This document shows, one piece after another, positions 9,235 to 18,910 of a DNA stretch of 64,000 nt; within the stretch, counting starts at the first letter, position 1; each line of letters opens with the position of its first letter. This DNA comes from Acidovorax sp. Leaf160 (GTDB taxonomy: Bacteria > Pseudomonadota > Gammaproteobacteria > Burkholderiales > Burkholderiaceae_C), in contig NZ_LMOV01000023.1 of NCBI RefSeq assembly GCF_001424265.1, forward strand, positions 301,416 through 365,415. The letters are read 5' to 3'. The notes below the pieces were generated by a model. It searched no databases, was not told the DNA's origin, and saw nothing but the letters and a program-made list of their open reading frames with translations. Made by a program: the position numbers and the translations under genes.

Positions 9235-10077
9235 ATGAAAAGCAGTTTCTGGCGGCGCTTTTGCCGCAACAAGGGCGCCGTCTTCGGCCTCGTCGTGCTG
9301 ATGCTGGTCGGTCTGGTCACCGCGCTGGGGCCTTTCATCGCGCAGAACAGTCCCTGGGACATGGTCGGCATGCCGTTCGCGCATCCGGGCACCGAGGCGG
9401 GCCTGCCGCTGGGCACCGACACCATGGGCCGCGACATCTTCGCCGGCATCGTCGCCGGGGCTCGCGTGTCGCTGCTGATCGGCGTGGTGTCCACCGTGGT
9501 GTCGCTGCTGATTGGCGTATCCATCGGCGCCATCGCAGGCTATTTCGGCGGCTGGGTGGACGCCACGCTGATGCGCTTCACCGAACTGTTCCAGGCCGTG
9601 CCGAGCTTCGCACTGGCCATCGTGCTGGTGGCCATCTTCGAGCCCTCGGTGGCCTCCATCGTCACGGCCATCGCGGTCGTTTCGTGGCCGCCGGTGGCGC
9701 GGCTGGTGCGCAGCGAATTCCTCACGCTGCGCCAGCGCGACTTCGTGGCCGCCGCGCAGCTGGCGGGCCAGTCGACGCCGCGCATCATCCTCACCCAGAT
9801 CCTGCCGAACGCGGCCTCGCCCATCGTGGTCATGGCCTCGCTGATGGTGGCCACGGCCATCCTGCTGGAATCGTCCCTGAGCTTCCTGGGCCTGGGCGAC
9901 CCGAACCAGATGAGCTGGGGCTACATGGTCGGCTCGGCACGCACGGTGCTGCGCCAGGCCTGGTGGATGGCCGTGTTTCCGGGCATCGCCATCCTGCTCA
10001 CGGTGCTGGCACTGAACCTGGTGGGCGAAGGCCTGAACGACGGCCTGAACGCGCGCGCCGACGGGAGAGGAAAATGA
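9235..10077 (+). CDS. ABC transporter permease, DppC/OppC type
   Basis: Second permease of the importer, 280 residues, with the typical start MKSSFWRRFCRNKGAVFGL. The DppC motif GTDTMGRDIFAGIVAGAR is followed by about five further membrane segments, and the coupling helix is in RQRDFVAAAQLAGQS. A GAGGAG precedes the ATG. The stop overlaps the ATPase start by four bases (ATGA). Confidence 0.9.
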   Translation: MKSSFWRRFCRNKGAVFGLVVLMLVGLVTALGPFIAQNSPWDMVGMPFAHPGTEAGLPLGTDTMGRDIFAGIVAGARVSLLIGVVSTVVSLLIGVSIGAIAGYFGGWVDATLMRFTELFQAVPSFALAIVLVAIFEPSVASIVTAIAVVSWPPVARLVRSEFLTLRQRDFVAAAQLAGQSTPRIILTQILPNAASPIVVMASLMVATAILLESSLSFLGLGDPNQMSWGYMVGSARTVLRQAWWMAVFPGIAILLTVLALNLVGEGLNDGLNARADGRGK

Positions 10078-11717
10078 AGATGGAAAAGATCGAACTGCCG
10101 GTGCTGGACATCCAGGGCCTGGACATCCGCCTGCCCCGGGGCGCCGACCGCCCGCTCGCCGTGCAAGGCGCCTCGCTGCAGCTGCTGCCGGGCCAGACGC
10201 TCTGCGTGGTCGGCGAATCGGGCTCGGGCAAATCCATGATCGCCAACGCCATCATGGGCCTGCTGCCGCGGCCGCATGTGGAGCCCGTAGCCGGCAAGAT
10301 CCTGTTCGACGGCCACGACCTGCTGCAGCTGACAGAGTCGCAGCTGCGCACGCTGCGCGGCCGGCGCATGGGCATGGTTTTCCAGGAGCCGATGACGGCG
10401 CTGAACCCGGTCATGCGCATCGGCGACCAGATCGCCGAGGTGTTCGATGCGCACGTGAGCCTGCCGGCGGCGGAGAAGCGTCAGCGCATCCTCGCGGCGC
10501 TGGCCGACGTGGGCCTGCCCGAGCCCGAGGTGCTGATCGACAGCTACCCCTTCCGCCTCTCGGGGGGCCAGCGCCAGCGGGTGATGATCGCCTGTGCGCT
10601 GGCGCTGGAGCCGGCCCTGCTGATCTGCGACGAGCCCACCACCGCGCTGGACGTGACTACCCAGGCGCAGATCCTGAAGCTCATCCGCGAACTCCAGCAG
10701 CGCAAAGGAACGGCGGTGCTGTTCATCACGCACGACTTCGGCGTGGTATCCGAGATCGCGGACCAGGTCGTCGTGATGCAGACCGGCCAGGTCGTCGAGG
10801 CCGGCCCCGCCGCCGCCGTGCTGGCCCGGCCGCAGCACGCCTACACGCGCAAGCTGATTGCGGCCATCCCGAATGGACAGGTGCGCCAGCCGTCCGAGGC
10901 GCGGGCGGTCGAGCACGTATTGCAGGTGCAGGACCTGCGCAAGACCTACGTGACCGGGGGCGGGCTGTTCAAGAAGGGCCGGCGCGTGGAGGCGGCCAAG
11001 GGACTGTCGTTCGACCTGCGGCGCGGGGAGACGCTGGGACTGGTGGGCGAATCCGGCTCGGGCAAGTCCACCGTGGGCCGCTGCATCGTCGGCCTGGCGC
11101 CGTTCGACAGCGGGCGCATCCTGTTCCGGGGCCGCACGCTGCAGTCAGGCGCACAGTTCCGCCAGCAGACGCAGGGCAAGATCCAGATGGTCTTCCAGGA
11201 CCCCTATGCCTCGCTGAACCCGCGCCACCGCATCGGCGCGGCCATTGCGCAGGGCCCCATCGCCCAGGGCCTCTCCAAGCAAGAGGCCATGGCCCGCGCC
11301 ATGCAGCTGCTGGAGCTCGTGGGGCTCAAGGCCGACGCGGCCGACCGCTTCCCGCATGAATTCTCCGGCGGGCAGCGCCAGCGCATCGGCATCGCACGGG
11401 CACTGGCCATGGAGCCCCAGCTGCTCGTGGCCGACGAGCCCGTTTCCGCGCTCGACGTATCGGTGCAGGCCCAGGTGCTCAAGCTGTTCGCCGAGGTGCG
11501 CGAGCGCTTCCAGCTGGCGATGGTCTTCATCACCCACGACCTGCGCGTGGCCGGCGAGATGTGCGACCACCTCGCCGTGATGCAGCGCGGCGAGATCGTC
11601 GAGTACGGCGAGACGGCCAAGGTGCTGGCCGATCCGCGGCATGCCTACACGCGCACGCTGATCGAGGCGCAGCCCCGACTGTCGGCCGCAGCGGAGGTGG
11701 CCCGCACATGCGACTGA
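10074..11717 (+). CDS. ABC transporter fused double ATP-binding protein (DppD-DppF type)
   Basis: A 547-residue protein with two complete ABC ATPase domains, similar in design to GsiA. The first has Walker A GESGSGKS near residue 47, signature LSGGQRQRV and Walker [13 protein letters not shown]. The second has Walker [10 protein letters not shown] near residue 324, signature FSGGQRQRI and Walker [13 protein letters not shown]. Each is followed by the oligopeptide-type C-terminal extension. Because one chain carries both sites, no separate partner ATPase is needed. The start overlaps the upstream stop as ATGA. Confidence 0.92.
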   Translation: MKMEKIELPVLDIQGLDIRLPRGADRPLAVQGASLQLLPGQTLCVVGESGSGKSMIANAIMGLLPRPHVEPVAGKILFDGHDLLQLTESQLRTLRGRRMGMVFQEPMTALNPVMRIGDQIAEVFDAHVSLPAAEKRQRILAALADVGLPEPEVLIDSYPFRLSGGQRQRVMIACALALEPALLICDEPTTALDVTTQAQILKLIRELQQRKGTAVLFITHDFGVVSEIADQVVVMQTGQVVEAGPAAAVLARPQHAYTRKLIAAIPNGQVRQPSEARAVEHVLQVQDLRKTYVTGGGLFKKGRRVEAAKGLSFDLRRGETLGLVGESGSGKSTVGRCIVGLAPFDSGRILFRGRTLQSGAQFRQQTQGKIQMVFQDPYASLNPRHRIGAAIAQGPIAQGLSKQEAMARAMQLLELVGLKADAADRFPHEFSGGQRQRIGIARALAMEPQLLVADEPVSALDVSVQAQVLKLFAEVRERFQLAMVFITHDLRVAGEMCDHLAVMQRGEIVEYGETAKVLADPRHAYTRTLIEAQPRLSAAAEVARTCD

Positions 11718-12637
11718 ACGACATGCGCCTGAACATCGCCCTGGTCTCCGACCAGATTGCCATGGACTACCTGTGCCCGGCCTTCTCCGAGCGCTTTCCG
11801 CACGCCACGCTGCACCGCTTCGACACCGAGATGCAGTCGCCCGATGCGCTCGCCGACATAGACGTGGCGGTCTGCTGGTCGCCTCCGCTCGGCCTGCTCG
11901 CCCGCATGCCGCGGCTGCGGCTGATCCAGTCGGTGGGCGCGGGCACCGACCACATCACGCGCGACCCGGAGCTGCCCGGCGTGCCGATCTGCCGCATCGT
12001 CGATGCCGAGATGGCGGCGGGCATGAACGCCTACGTGGCCTGGGCCGTGGTCCATGGCCAGCGCCACATGGCCGGCTACCTGGACAGCCAGCGCCGCGCC
12101 ACCTGGCAGGAAGCCCTCGTGGTGCCGCCGGGACGCCACCGCGTGGGCATCGCCGGGCTGGGCGTTCTGGGCCAGTCGGCCGCACGCGCCCTGGCGGCCA
12201 TCGGCTACGCGGTGCGCGGCTGGAGCCGCAGCCCCAAAAGCGGGCTGCCCGAGGGGGTGCAGGTCTTCCACGGCGACGCGGGGCGCGAAGCGTTCCTCGC
12301 GGGTTGCGACACGCTGGTCTGCCTGCTGCCGCTGAACGAGGGCACGCGCGGCATCCTGAACGCCGGGCTGTTCGCCCAGCTGCCGCGCGGCGCCCACCTC
12401 GTCAACGCAGGGCGCGGCGCGCACCTTGTGCAGGACGACCTGCTCGCCGCGCTGGAGAGCGGGCAGATCGCCTCGGCCGTACTGGACGCCTTCGTCGAAG
12501 AGCCGCTGCCCGCCGCGCACCCCTTCTGGCACCACCCGCGCATCACCGTCACCCCGCACATCGCCACGCGCACCGGTCCCGAGACCATCGCGCGGCTGAC
12601 GCAAGACCACCTGGCTCAGCTTTCCGCGATCGCCTGA
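11708..12637 (+). CDS. D-isomer 2-hydroxyacid dehydrogenase (GhrA-like)
   Basis: NAD(P)H-dependent reductase/dehydrogenase of 309 residues, closest in style to glyoxylate/hydroxypyruvate reductase A. The Rossmann motif GIAGLGVLGQSAARAL begins near residue 147. The end of the family domain is seen in NAGRGAHLVQDDLL and in LDAFVEEPLPAAHPFW, which carries the catalytic Glu; a histidine follows in TPHIATR. The ATG at 11708 has a GGAGG nine bases upstream and overlaps the ATPase stop by ten bases. It may reduce or oxidise a 2-keto/2-hydroxy acid made by the neighbouring transaminase or aldolase. Confidence 0.85.
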   Translation: MRLNDMRLNIALVSDQIAMDYLCPAFSERFPHATLHRFDTEMQSPDALADIDVAVCWSPPLGLLARMPRLRLIQSVGAGTDHITRDPELPGVPICRIVDAEMAAGMNAYVAWAVVHGQRHMAGYLDSQRRATWQEALVVPPGRHRVGIAGLGVLGQSAARALAAIGYAVRGWSRSPKSGLPEGVQVFHGDAGREAFLAGCDTLVCLLPLNEGTRGILNAGLFAQLPRGAHLVNAGRGAHLVQDDLLAALESGQIASAVLDAFVEEPLPAAHPFWHHPRITVTPHIATRTGPETIARLTQDHLAQLSAIA

Positions 12638-12662
12638 GCGTCCGAACCACCGAGGAGCCCCC

Positions 12663-14054
12663 ATGGCCAAAGACACGATGAGCACCGGCGCCAAAGACGT
12701 CGCCACCCACCTGCACTCCTACACCAACCTGGCCGCGCTGCCGCAGACGCCGCCGCTCGTGATCGTGGGCGGCGACGGCATCCACGTCGTCGACGACCAG
12801 GGCAAGCGCTACGTCGAGGCCATGTCCGGCCTGTGGTGCGCCTCGCTGGGCTTCTCCAACCAGCGCCTGGCGGCCGCGGGCGCCAGGGCACTGCAGACCC
12901 TGCCCTACTACCACACGTTCAACCAGCGCACCAACGTGGCCGTGGCCGACCTGGCCGAAAAGCTGTTGGCGCTGGCACCCGTGCCCATGGCCCGCGTGTT
13001 CTTCGCCAACTCGGGTTCGGAGGCCAACGACAGCGCGGTCAAGATGGTCTGGTACTACCACAACGCCATCGGCAAGCCGGCCAAGAAAAAGATCATCGCG
13101 CGGCGCAACGCCTACCACGGCGTGACCGTGGCCGCAGCCAGCCTGGGCGGGCTGGACGGCAACCACCGTGACTTCGACCTGCCCATCGCCACCGCGCCGG
13201 CCGCGCGCTTTCTGCACGTGGACTGCCCGCACCACTACCGCTACGCGCACGATGGGGAATGCGAACAGGACTTCTCCACCCGCCTGGCCCGCCAGCTCGA
13301 AGAGCGCATCCTGGCCGAAGGCCCAGACACCGTGGCAGCCTTCATCGCCGAACCGGTGATGGGCGCCGGCGGTGTGCTGGTGCCGCCGGCCGGCTACTTC
13401 GAGAAGGTGCAGGCAGTGCTGCGCAAGTACGACGTGCTGCTGATCGCCGACGAGGTGATCTGCGGCTTCGGCCGCACCGGCAACATGTTCGGATCCACCA
13501 CCCTCGGCCTGCAGCCCGACATCCTGTGCTGCGCCAAGGCGCTCTCCTCGGGCTATGTGCCGATCTCGGCCGTGATGGTGAACGACAAGGTGCACGGCGC
13601 CATCGCCGCACACAGCGGCAGGCTGGGCAGCTTCGGCCATGGCTACACCTACTCGGGCCACCCGGTGGCCTGCGCCGTCGCGCTGGAGACGCTGCAGGTG
13701 TACGAGGACGAAAGGTTGATCGACCATGTGCGGGACCTGGCCCCGGCGTTCCAGGCCGGCATCCGCTCCTTCGCGGGCCGGCCCTGGGTCGGCAACGTGC
13801 GCGGCGTGGGCCTGATCGGCGCCATCGAACTGATGGCCGACAAGGCCGCGCGCACGCCGTTCGCGGCCGACCGCAAGGCCGGCTACCGCTTCGCCGCGCT
13901 GGCGCTGGAAGAAGGCCTCATCGTGCGCGCCATGGGCGACAGCATCGGCCTGTGCCCGCCGCTCATCATCACCGCGGAAGAGATGGCCGACCTGTTCGCG
14001 CGCTTCACGCGCGCGATGGACCGCTTCGACGCCGAAATGGAAGTCCAGCCATGA
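12663..14054 (+). CDS. Class III (omega) aminotransferase
   Basis: PLP-dependent aminotransferase of 463 residues in the beta-alanine/omega-amino acid:pyruvate group. The substrate-entry segment reads EAMSGLWCASLGFSN. The PLP phosphate site is NSGSEANDSAVKMVWYY, and the Schiff-base lysine is Lys292 in CCAKALSSGYVP. Such enzymes move terminal amino groups from diamines, polyamine fragments or beta-amino acids to pyruvate. This fits a pathway in which deacetylated amines are oxidised. The stop overlaps the next gene as ATGA. Confidence 0.9.
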   Translation: MAKDTMSTGAKDVATHLHSYTNLAALPQTPPLVIVGGDGIHVVDDQGKRYVEAMSGLWCASLGFSNQRLAAAGARALQTLPYYHTFNQRTNVAVADLAEKLLALAPVPMARVFFANSGSEANDSAVKMVWYYHNAIGKPAKKKIIARRNAYHGVTVAAASLGGLDGNHRDFDLPIATAPAARFLHVDCPHHYRYAHDGECEQDFSTRLARQLEERILAEGPDTVAAFIAEPVMGAGGVLVPPAGYFEKVQAVLRKYDVLLIADEVICGFGRTGNMFGSTTLGLQPDILCCAKALSSGYVPISAVMVNDKVHGAIAAHSGRLGSFGHGYTYSGHPVACAVALETLQVYEDERLIDHVRDLAPAFQAGIRSFAGRPWVGNVRGVGLIGAIELMADKAARTPFAADRKAGYRFAALALEEGLIVRAMGDSIGLCPPLIITAEEMADLFARFTRAMDRFDAEMEVQP

Positions 14055-15088
14055 AAGCCTTCTTCTCCGACGACCAACTGCTGCACGACCCGCAGCAGTA
14101 CATGCGCGTGGGCCGCATCTGCAAGCCGGCCGATCTGCCCACGCGCGCAGAGGCGCTGATGGGCACGCTGGCCGCGCGCGGCATCACCGTCACCGCGCCG
14201 CCCGAGGCCGGCCGCGAGGCGCTGGAACTCGTTCACGCGCCCGACTACCTCGACTATCTGGAGACGGCGTTCGAGCGCTGGCAGCAGATCGAGTCCTTCG
14301 GCCTGCAGCCCGGCATCGAGGTCCTGCCCAACATGTCGCCGCATGGCCCGCGCGAGGGCGCCTGCCCCTCGCCCGCCATGCTGGCGCAGACAGGCTGGTA
14401 CGTGGGCGATCTGTCCTGCCCGATCGGCCCGCACACCTGGCGCTCGGTGCTGCGGTCGGCCCACGCGGCGCTGGCCGCAGCCGAGACGGTGCGCGACGCG
14501 GGCGGTGTGGCCTATGCGCTGTGCCGGCCTTCGGGGCACCATGCGCAGCGTGCGCGCGCGGCCGGCTTCTGCTACGTGAACAACAGCGCCATCGCCGCTG
14601 CCACGCTGCGCCAGACGCATGCACGCGTGGCCGTGCTCGACATCGACGCGCACCACGGCGACGGCACGCAGCAGATCTTCTATGCACGGGGCGACGTGCT
14701 CACCATTTCCACCCACGCCGATCCCGCCAGCTACTACCCCTGGTACACGGGCTACGCGCACGAGCGCGGCACGGGAGAAGGCGAAGGCTGCAACCTGAAC
14801 CTGCCGCTGGCGCACGGCAGCGGCAACGCCGAATTCGCGCAGGCCCTGGACGCGGCCACCGCCGCCATCGAGCGCTTCGCGCCCCAGGCCCTGGTGCTGC
14901 CGCTGGGCTTCGACACCTACCGGGACGATCCGATCAGCGTGCTGAAGTTCGACATGGACGCCTTCCGCCTGGCCGGGGCGCGCGTGCGTGCGCTGGGCCT
15001 GCCTACCGTGGTCGTGCAGGAAGGCGGCTACATGGTGGGCGCAATCGGCGCGGCGCTCGACGCTTTCCTCGAAGGGCTCCGGCCATGA
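14051..15088 (+). CDS. Acetylpolyamine amidohydrolase-like enzyme (HDAC family), paralogue A
   Basis: A 345-residue zinc amidohydrolase of the arginase/HDAC fold. The catalytic His pair is in RPSGHHAQRA, the zinc ligands are in DIDAHHGDGTQ and LGFDTYRDDP, and the transition-state Tyr is in QEGGYMVG. The N-terminal FSDDQLLHDPQQY and the WQQ/GPHTW region resemble bacterial acetylpolyamine amidohydrolases rather than true histone deacetylases. It probably removes acetyl from an imported N-acetylated amine. A paralogue (16776-17804) sits four genes downstream. Confidence 0.88.
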   Translation: MKAFFSDDQLLHDPQQYMRVGRICKPADLPTRAEALMGTLAARGITVTAPPEAGREALELVHAPDYLDYLETAFERWQQIESFGLQPGIEVLPNMSPHGPREGACPSPAMLAQTGWYVGDLSCPIGPHTWRSVLRSAHAALAAAETVRDAGGVAYALCRPSGHHAQRARAAGFCYVNNSAIAAATLRQTHARVAVLDIDAHHGDGTQQIFYARGDVLTISTHADPASYYPWYTGYAHERGTGEGEGCNLNLPLAHGSGNAEFAQALDAATAAIERFAPQALVLPLGFDTYRDDPISVLKFDMDAFRLAGARVRALGLPTVVVQEGGYMVGAIGAALDAFLEGLRP

Positions 15089-15116
15089 TGGCCTGGTGCG
15101 CTCTACGGCACGGCGC

Positions 15117-16016
15117 ATGACCACCCTGCCCGCCCCGTCCCAGCCATCTGCCGCGCGTGGAGACAGCGCGGCCGCCGGCGTCGCGCTGTTCCTCTGCGCG
15201 CTGGTGCTGTTCGCGGCCTACGACGCGTTCGCCAAGCACATGGTGGCGCACTACCCGCCGGCCGTCGTGAACCTGGGGCGGTACAGCGCTATCGCCCTGC
15301 TGGCCTTCGCGCTCCTGCTGCGCCATGGCGACCTGCGCATCTGGCGCCAGCCGCACCAGCGGCTGCTGGCGGCGCGCAGCGTGGCGCTGGCCGTGGTGGC
15401 CACCTGCTTCATGGCGGCGCTGGTCACCATGCCGCTGGCGGAGGCCACGGCCATCTATTTCACGGCGCCGCTGATCATGGTGGCGCTCTCACCCTGGCTG
15501 CTCGGCGAACGCGTGGGCCGCACGCAGTGGACAGCCGTGCTGCTCGGCTTTGCGGGCATGCTGTGCATCGTGCGACCCGGCGGCAGCCTGCCGCTTGCCG
15601 GCACGCTGCTCATGGCCGTCTCAGCCGTCTGCTATGCCGTGTTCCAGGTGCTCACGCGCAAGCTCTCCGGCCTGGTGCCCGCTCCCATGCAATTCGCGCA
15701 CACGGCCCTGGCCTGCCTGCTGATCACCAGCCTGCCGATGCTGTTCACCACTTCCACCGCGCTGCCGCCCTGGCCCGAGGCGGCCGTGCTGGCGGCCGGC
15801 GGCGCGATCAGCGGCAGCGCTCAGCTGCTGTTGCTGGCCGCGTTCCGCCGCGTGGGCGCGGCCACGCTGGCGCCACTCAACTATGTGCAATTGCTGCTGG
15901 CCGTCTTGATCAGCACGCTGTGGTTCGAGCGGCCGCCGGACACCCCGGCACTGCTGGGCATGGCGCTGATCGCCATCGCCGGGGTGTCGCTCGCACGCGG
16001 GCGCCGTCCGGCATGA
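15117..16016 (+). CDS. DMT-superfamily transporter (two EamA domains)
   Basis: Inner-membrane protein of 299 residues with about ten hydrophobic segments in two EamA halves (first half near FLCALVLFAAYDAFAKHM, second after PMQFAHTALACLL). Members usually export amino acids or metabolites. No strong ribosome-binding site is seen; the ATG at 15117 is the first in frame that gives a short cytoplasmic tail. Its place inside the operon suggests handling of a pathway substrate or overflow product. Confidence 0.85.
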   Translation: MTTLPAPSQPSAARGDSAAAGVALFLCALVLFAAYDAFAKHMVAHYPPAVVNLGRYSAIALLAFALLLRHGDLRIWRQPHQRLLAARSVALAVVATCFMAALVTMPLAEATAIYFTAPLIMVALSPWLLGERVGRTQWTAVLLGFAGMLCIVRPGGSLPLAGTLLMAVSAVCYAVFQVLTRKLSGLVPAPMQFAHTALACLLITSLPMLFTTSTALPPWPEAAVLAAGGAISGSAQLLLLAAFRRVGAATLAPLNYVQLLLAVLISTLWFERPPDTPALLGMALIAIAGVSLARGRRPA

Positions 16017-16047
16017 TTCCGGGCACACGCAAGACAGGAAACACGAC

Positions 16048-16740
16048 ATGAGCACCCGAATCAGCCCCTCCGGCGCCGCGGCACCCGCCTTCTCCTCGAT
16101 CCAGGTGCCCGACCTGGTCGGCGTGGTCGAAACCCAGCTGCAGGACGCGATCCTCTCGGGCCGGATCGCGCCGGGCGAGCGCATCGTCGAGGCCGAGCTC
16201 GCCCGCCAGATGGGCGTGAGCCGCGCGCCCGTGCGCGAGGCGGCGCGCCGGCTCGAAAGCCTGGGCCTGCTGGTCTCGCGCCCCCGCCACGGCTTCACGG
16301 TGCGCACGGTCTCGGCCAAGCAGGTGTGCGATCTGTACGACGTGCGCATCCAGCTCGAACTGCTGGGCGCAGCGCTGGCCTGCCAGCATGCGAGCGATGC
16401 CGAGCTGGCCGGGCTCGATGCGCGGGTGGACGACATGGTCGCGCGTGCCGAGGTCCTGCCTTCGGCCGAGCGGGTGGCGCTGGACCTGGACTTCCACTTC
16501 GCGATCAGCGCGCTGTCGGGCAACCACTATCTGCACCGCCTGTTCGACAACATGCAGACCGAGGTGCGCATGTTCCTCGCCCTGAGCGAAGGCAGCTACG
16601 GCGACCTCAAGGCCCTGGCCGAGACGCACCGGCCCATCGCCCACGCGCTGGCCCGGCGCGACGTGGAAGCCGTGCAGCACGCGCTGCGCTTTCACCTGGA
16701 AGACGCCAAGGCGCATGCAGCCAGCCTGTTCAAGACCTGA
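16048..16740 (+). CDS. GntR-family regulator (FadR/FCD type)
   Basis: A 230-residue repressor-type protein with an N-terminal winged helix. The recognition region is VEAELARQMGVSRAPVREAA, followed by RLESLGLL and a hairpin wing. A C-terminal FCD all-helical ligand domain has conserved metal-binding histidines (FHFAIS, HRPIAHAL). An AGGAAA precedes the ATG. Encoded inside the operon, it probably senses an acid or amine intermediate and adds substrate control to the sigma-54 promoter. Confidence 0.88.
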   Translation: MSTRISPSGAAAPAFSSIQVPDLVGVVETQLQDAILSGRIAPGERIVEAELARQMGVSRAPVREAARRLESLGLLVSRPRHGFTVRTVSAKQVCDLYDVRIQLELLGAALACQHASDAELAGLDARVDDMVARAEVLPSAERVALDLDFHFAISALSGNHYLHRLFDNMQTEVRMFLALSEGSYGDLKALAETHRPIAHALARRDVEAVQHALRFHLEDAKAHAASLFKT

Positions 16741-16775
16741 GAAAGATCCTCCTCACCGGACCCGGAAAGCCCTGC

Positions 16776-17804
16776 ATGAAAGTCATCTACAGCGACCAGC
16801 ACGTCGGCCACGATCCCCAGCAATTCATCGTGCGCGGTCGCATGAAGCGCAGCAACGAGCAGCCCGAGCGCGGCACGCTGCTGCTGCAGGCCGCGCGCCG
16901 GCAAGGCCATGACATCCTGGCGCCCGAAGACTTCGGCCCCGGCCCGCGCGCGGCGATCCACACGCCGCAGTACCTGCGCTTCCTGGAGACCGCGTGGGAA
17001 CGCTGGCAGCAGCTGGAAGGCGCATCCGAAGAGGTCCTGCCCAACGTCCATCCGTTCCCGGGCCAGCCCTTCACCTACCCCGACAGCCTGGTCGGCCAGG
17101 CCGGCTACCACATGGGCGACATGGCCTGCTCCATCGGCCGGCACACCTGGCATGCCGCGACCTGGTCGGCGCACGTCGCCACCCACGCGGCCCAGCTCGT
17201 GCTGGAGGGCGAGCATGCCGCCTATGCGCTGTGCCGCCCACCAGGCCACCATGCCTACGCCGATCGTGCCAACGGCTTCACCTACCTCAACAACGCCGCT
17301 ATCGCCGCCCAGCACCTGCGCCAGCGGCACGACCGGGTGGCCATCCTCGACATCGACGTGCACCACGGCAACGGCACGCAGGGCATCTTCTGGCGCCGCA
17401 GGGACGTGCTGACCGTCTCGCTGCATGCCGACCCGCACTTCTGCACGCCCTTCTTCACGGGCCATGCGCACGAGGTCGGTGAAGGAGAAGGCCTGGGCTA
17501 CAACCTGAACCTGCCGCTGGCCCGGGGCACCCGGGACGACGGCTTCCTGGCCGCGCTGGCCACGGCCGCCGCCACGGTCCGTGCCTATGCGCCCGGCGCG
17601 CTCGTCGTGGCGCTGGGCCTGGATGCGCACGAACACGATCCCTACCAGATGCTGGCCGTCAGCACGCCGGGCTTCGGCCGCATCCTGGGCGAGATCGCAC
17701 GGCTGGGCCTGCCCACGGTGCTGGTGCAGGAAGGCGGCTACCTGTCCGAGGACCTGGGGCCGAATCTGGAAAGCGCTCTGGCGGGATTCGAGGGTGCGGC
17801 ATGA
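16776..17804 (+). CDS. Acetylpolyamine amidohydrolase-like enzyme (HDAC family), paralogue B
   Basis: A 342-residue paralogue of 14051-15088. The motifs are complete: RPPGHHAYAD, DIDVHHGNGTQ, LGLDAHEHDP and QEGGYLSE. The APAH-like segment FLETAWERWQQ is closer to characterised acetylpolyamine amidohydrolases than in paralogue A. Differences around the substrate rim (IVRGRMKRSNEQPER here, MRVGRICKPADLPTR in A) suggest the two enzymes deacetylate different amines or opposite ends of one diamine. The stop overlaps the kinase start as ATGA. Confidence 0.88.
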   Translation: MKVIYSDQHVGHDPQQFIVRGRMKRSNEQPERGTLLLQAARRQGHDILAPEDFGPGPRAAIHTPQYLRFLETAWERWQQLEGASEEVLPNVHPFPGQPFTYPDSLVGQAGYHMGDMACSIGRHTWHAATWSAHVATHAAQLVLEGEHAAYALCRPPGHHAYADRANGFTYLNNAAIAAQHLRQRHDRVAILDIDVHHGNGTQGIFWRRRDVLTVSLHADPHFCTPFFTGHAHEVGEGEGLGYNLNLPLARGTRDDGFLAALATAAATVRAYAPGALVVALGLDAHEHDPYQMLAVSTPGFGRILGEIARLGLPTVLVQEGGYLSEDLGPNLESALAGFEGAA

Positions 17805-18910
17805 ACATGCACGACCTGGACACAGCGATCCGCGCGGCCCTGCCCGAAGCAGCCGTGCTCACTGCACCGCCCGCACCCGTCGACACCAACTGGGCCGCCG
17901 CCCTGCTGCAGCGCCTGCATGGCCTGCAGGGCCGGCTCCAGCCGCTCACGGGCGAACGCGATGCCAACTTCCTGCTGGAGCCGGACGGCGGCGGCCCGCG
18001 CTGCATGCTCAAGCTCTCGCACCCCGACGAAGACCCCATCGTCGCGGACTTCCAGACACAGGCCCTGCTGCACATCGCCCGCACCGACCCCGGCCTGCCC
18101 GTGCAGCGCCTGCTGCCCGACCGGCACGGCGCACCCTCGGCGCAGATCGAGGACGCCGAAGGCCGCACGCGCGTGGCCCGCGTGTTCAGCTATCTCGAAG
18201 GCCAGCCCATGCCGCAGGCACCGCGCTCTTCGGCGCAGCGCAGCAGCGTGGCCCGCATGCTGGCCCGGCTGGACCGAGCCCTGGCCGGCCTGGATCACCC
18301 CGCCGCCGCACGCGAGCTGCCGTGGGACATCCAGCGCGCCGACCGCGTGCGCCCACTGCTCGCGCACGTGGCCGACCCGGCCCGCCGCGCCCTGGCCGAA
18401 GCCGCGCTCGACGGATTCGCGCGGCGCACGAAGCCGGTGCTGGCCAGCCTGCGCCGCCAGCCGATCCACAACGACTTCAACCTCTACAACCTGCTCGTCG
18501 ACCCGGCGGAGCCTTCCCGCGTCGCCGGCATCCTGGACTTCGGCGATATGGTGCACGCGCCGCTGGTGGACGACCTCGCCGTCGCGGCCTCGTACCACCT
18601 CGACGCGGAAAGCCAGGCCCCGGGCGAAGCGCTGGCCACCATCGCGCGGTTCGCGGCCGACTACCACGCCGTCTCGCCGCTGGCCGAAGCAGAAACCTTC
18701 GCCCTGCTCGACCTCGTGCGGGCGCGCCTGGCGATGGTGGTGGCGATCAGCGGCTGGCGCGCCGCCAGACAGCCGGACAACGCGCCCTACCTCCTGCGCA
18801 ACAACGCGATTTCGTGGGCACGCCTCGCCGCCTGCGCAGACCTCACCCCGGAACAGGTGCAGCACGCCATACACGCCGCCCGCAGCACCCAGGAGCCGAC
18901 CCATGCCTGA
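17801..18910 (+). CDS. APH-fold small-molecule kinase (hydroxylysine kinase-like)
   Basis: A 369-residue protein of the aminoglycoside phosphotransferase/choline kinase fold. The Brenner-type catalytic motif is HNDFNLYNLL near residue 223, and the metal-binding motif is ILDFGDMVH near 246. It is immediately followed by, and overlaps by eight bases, a class III PLP enzyme of the phospho-lyase type. The same kinase/PLP-lyase logic is known for animal hydroxylysine and phosphoethanolamine breakdown. A role in phosphorylating an amino alcohol is therefore inferred; true antibiotic resistance is unlikely in this context. Confidence 0.8.
   Translation: MNMHDLDTAIRAALPEAAVLTAPPAPVDTNWAAALLQRLHGLQGRLQPLTGERDANFLLEPDGGGPRCMLKLSHPDEDPIVADFQTQALLHIARTDPGLPVQRLLPDRHGAPSAQIEDAEGRTRVARVFSYLEGQPMPQAPRSSAQRSSVARMLARLDRALAGLDHPAAARELPWDIQRADRVRPLLAHVADPARRALAEAALDGFARRTKPVLASLRRQPIHNDFNLYNLLVDPAEPSRVAGILDFGDMVHAPLVDDLAVAASYHLDAESQAPGEALATIARFAADYHAVSPLAEAETFALLDLVRARLAMVVAISGWRAARQPDNAPYLLRNNAISWARLAACADLTPEQVQHAIHAARSTQEPTHA

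Noticed and set aside
8202-10073. Very long plus-strand frame running through the permease genes into the ATPase gene
   Set aside because: Only the part from 10074 encodes a recognisable protein. The first 624 codons are out of frame with the two clear permeases and have no domain.
14051-17804. Two true histone or protein deacetylases
   Set aside because: The N-terminal and WQQ/GPHTW regions match bacterial acetylpolyamine amidohydrolases, and the operon is metabolic; protein deacetylation is not indicated.
17801-18910. Aminoglycoside resistance kinase
   Set aside because: Only the fold is shared. The gene overlaps a phospho-lyase-like gene in a catabolic operon, and the sequence resembles hydroxylysine or choline kinase-type proteins.
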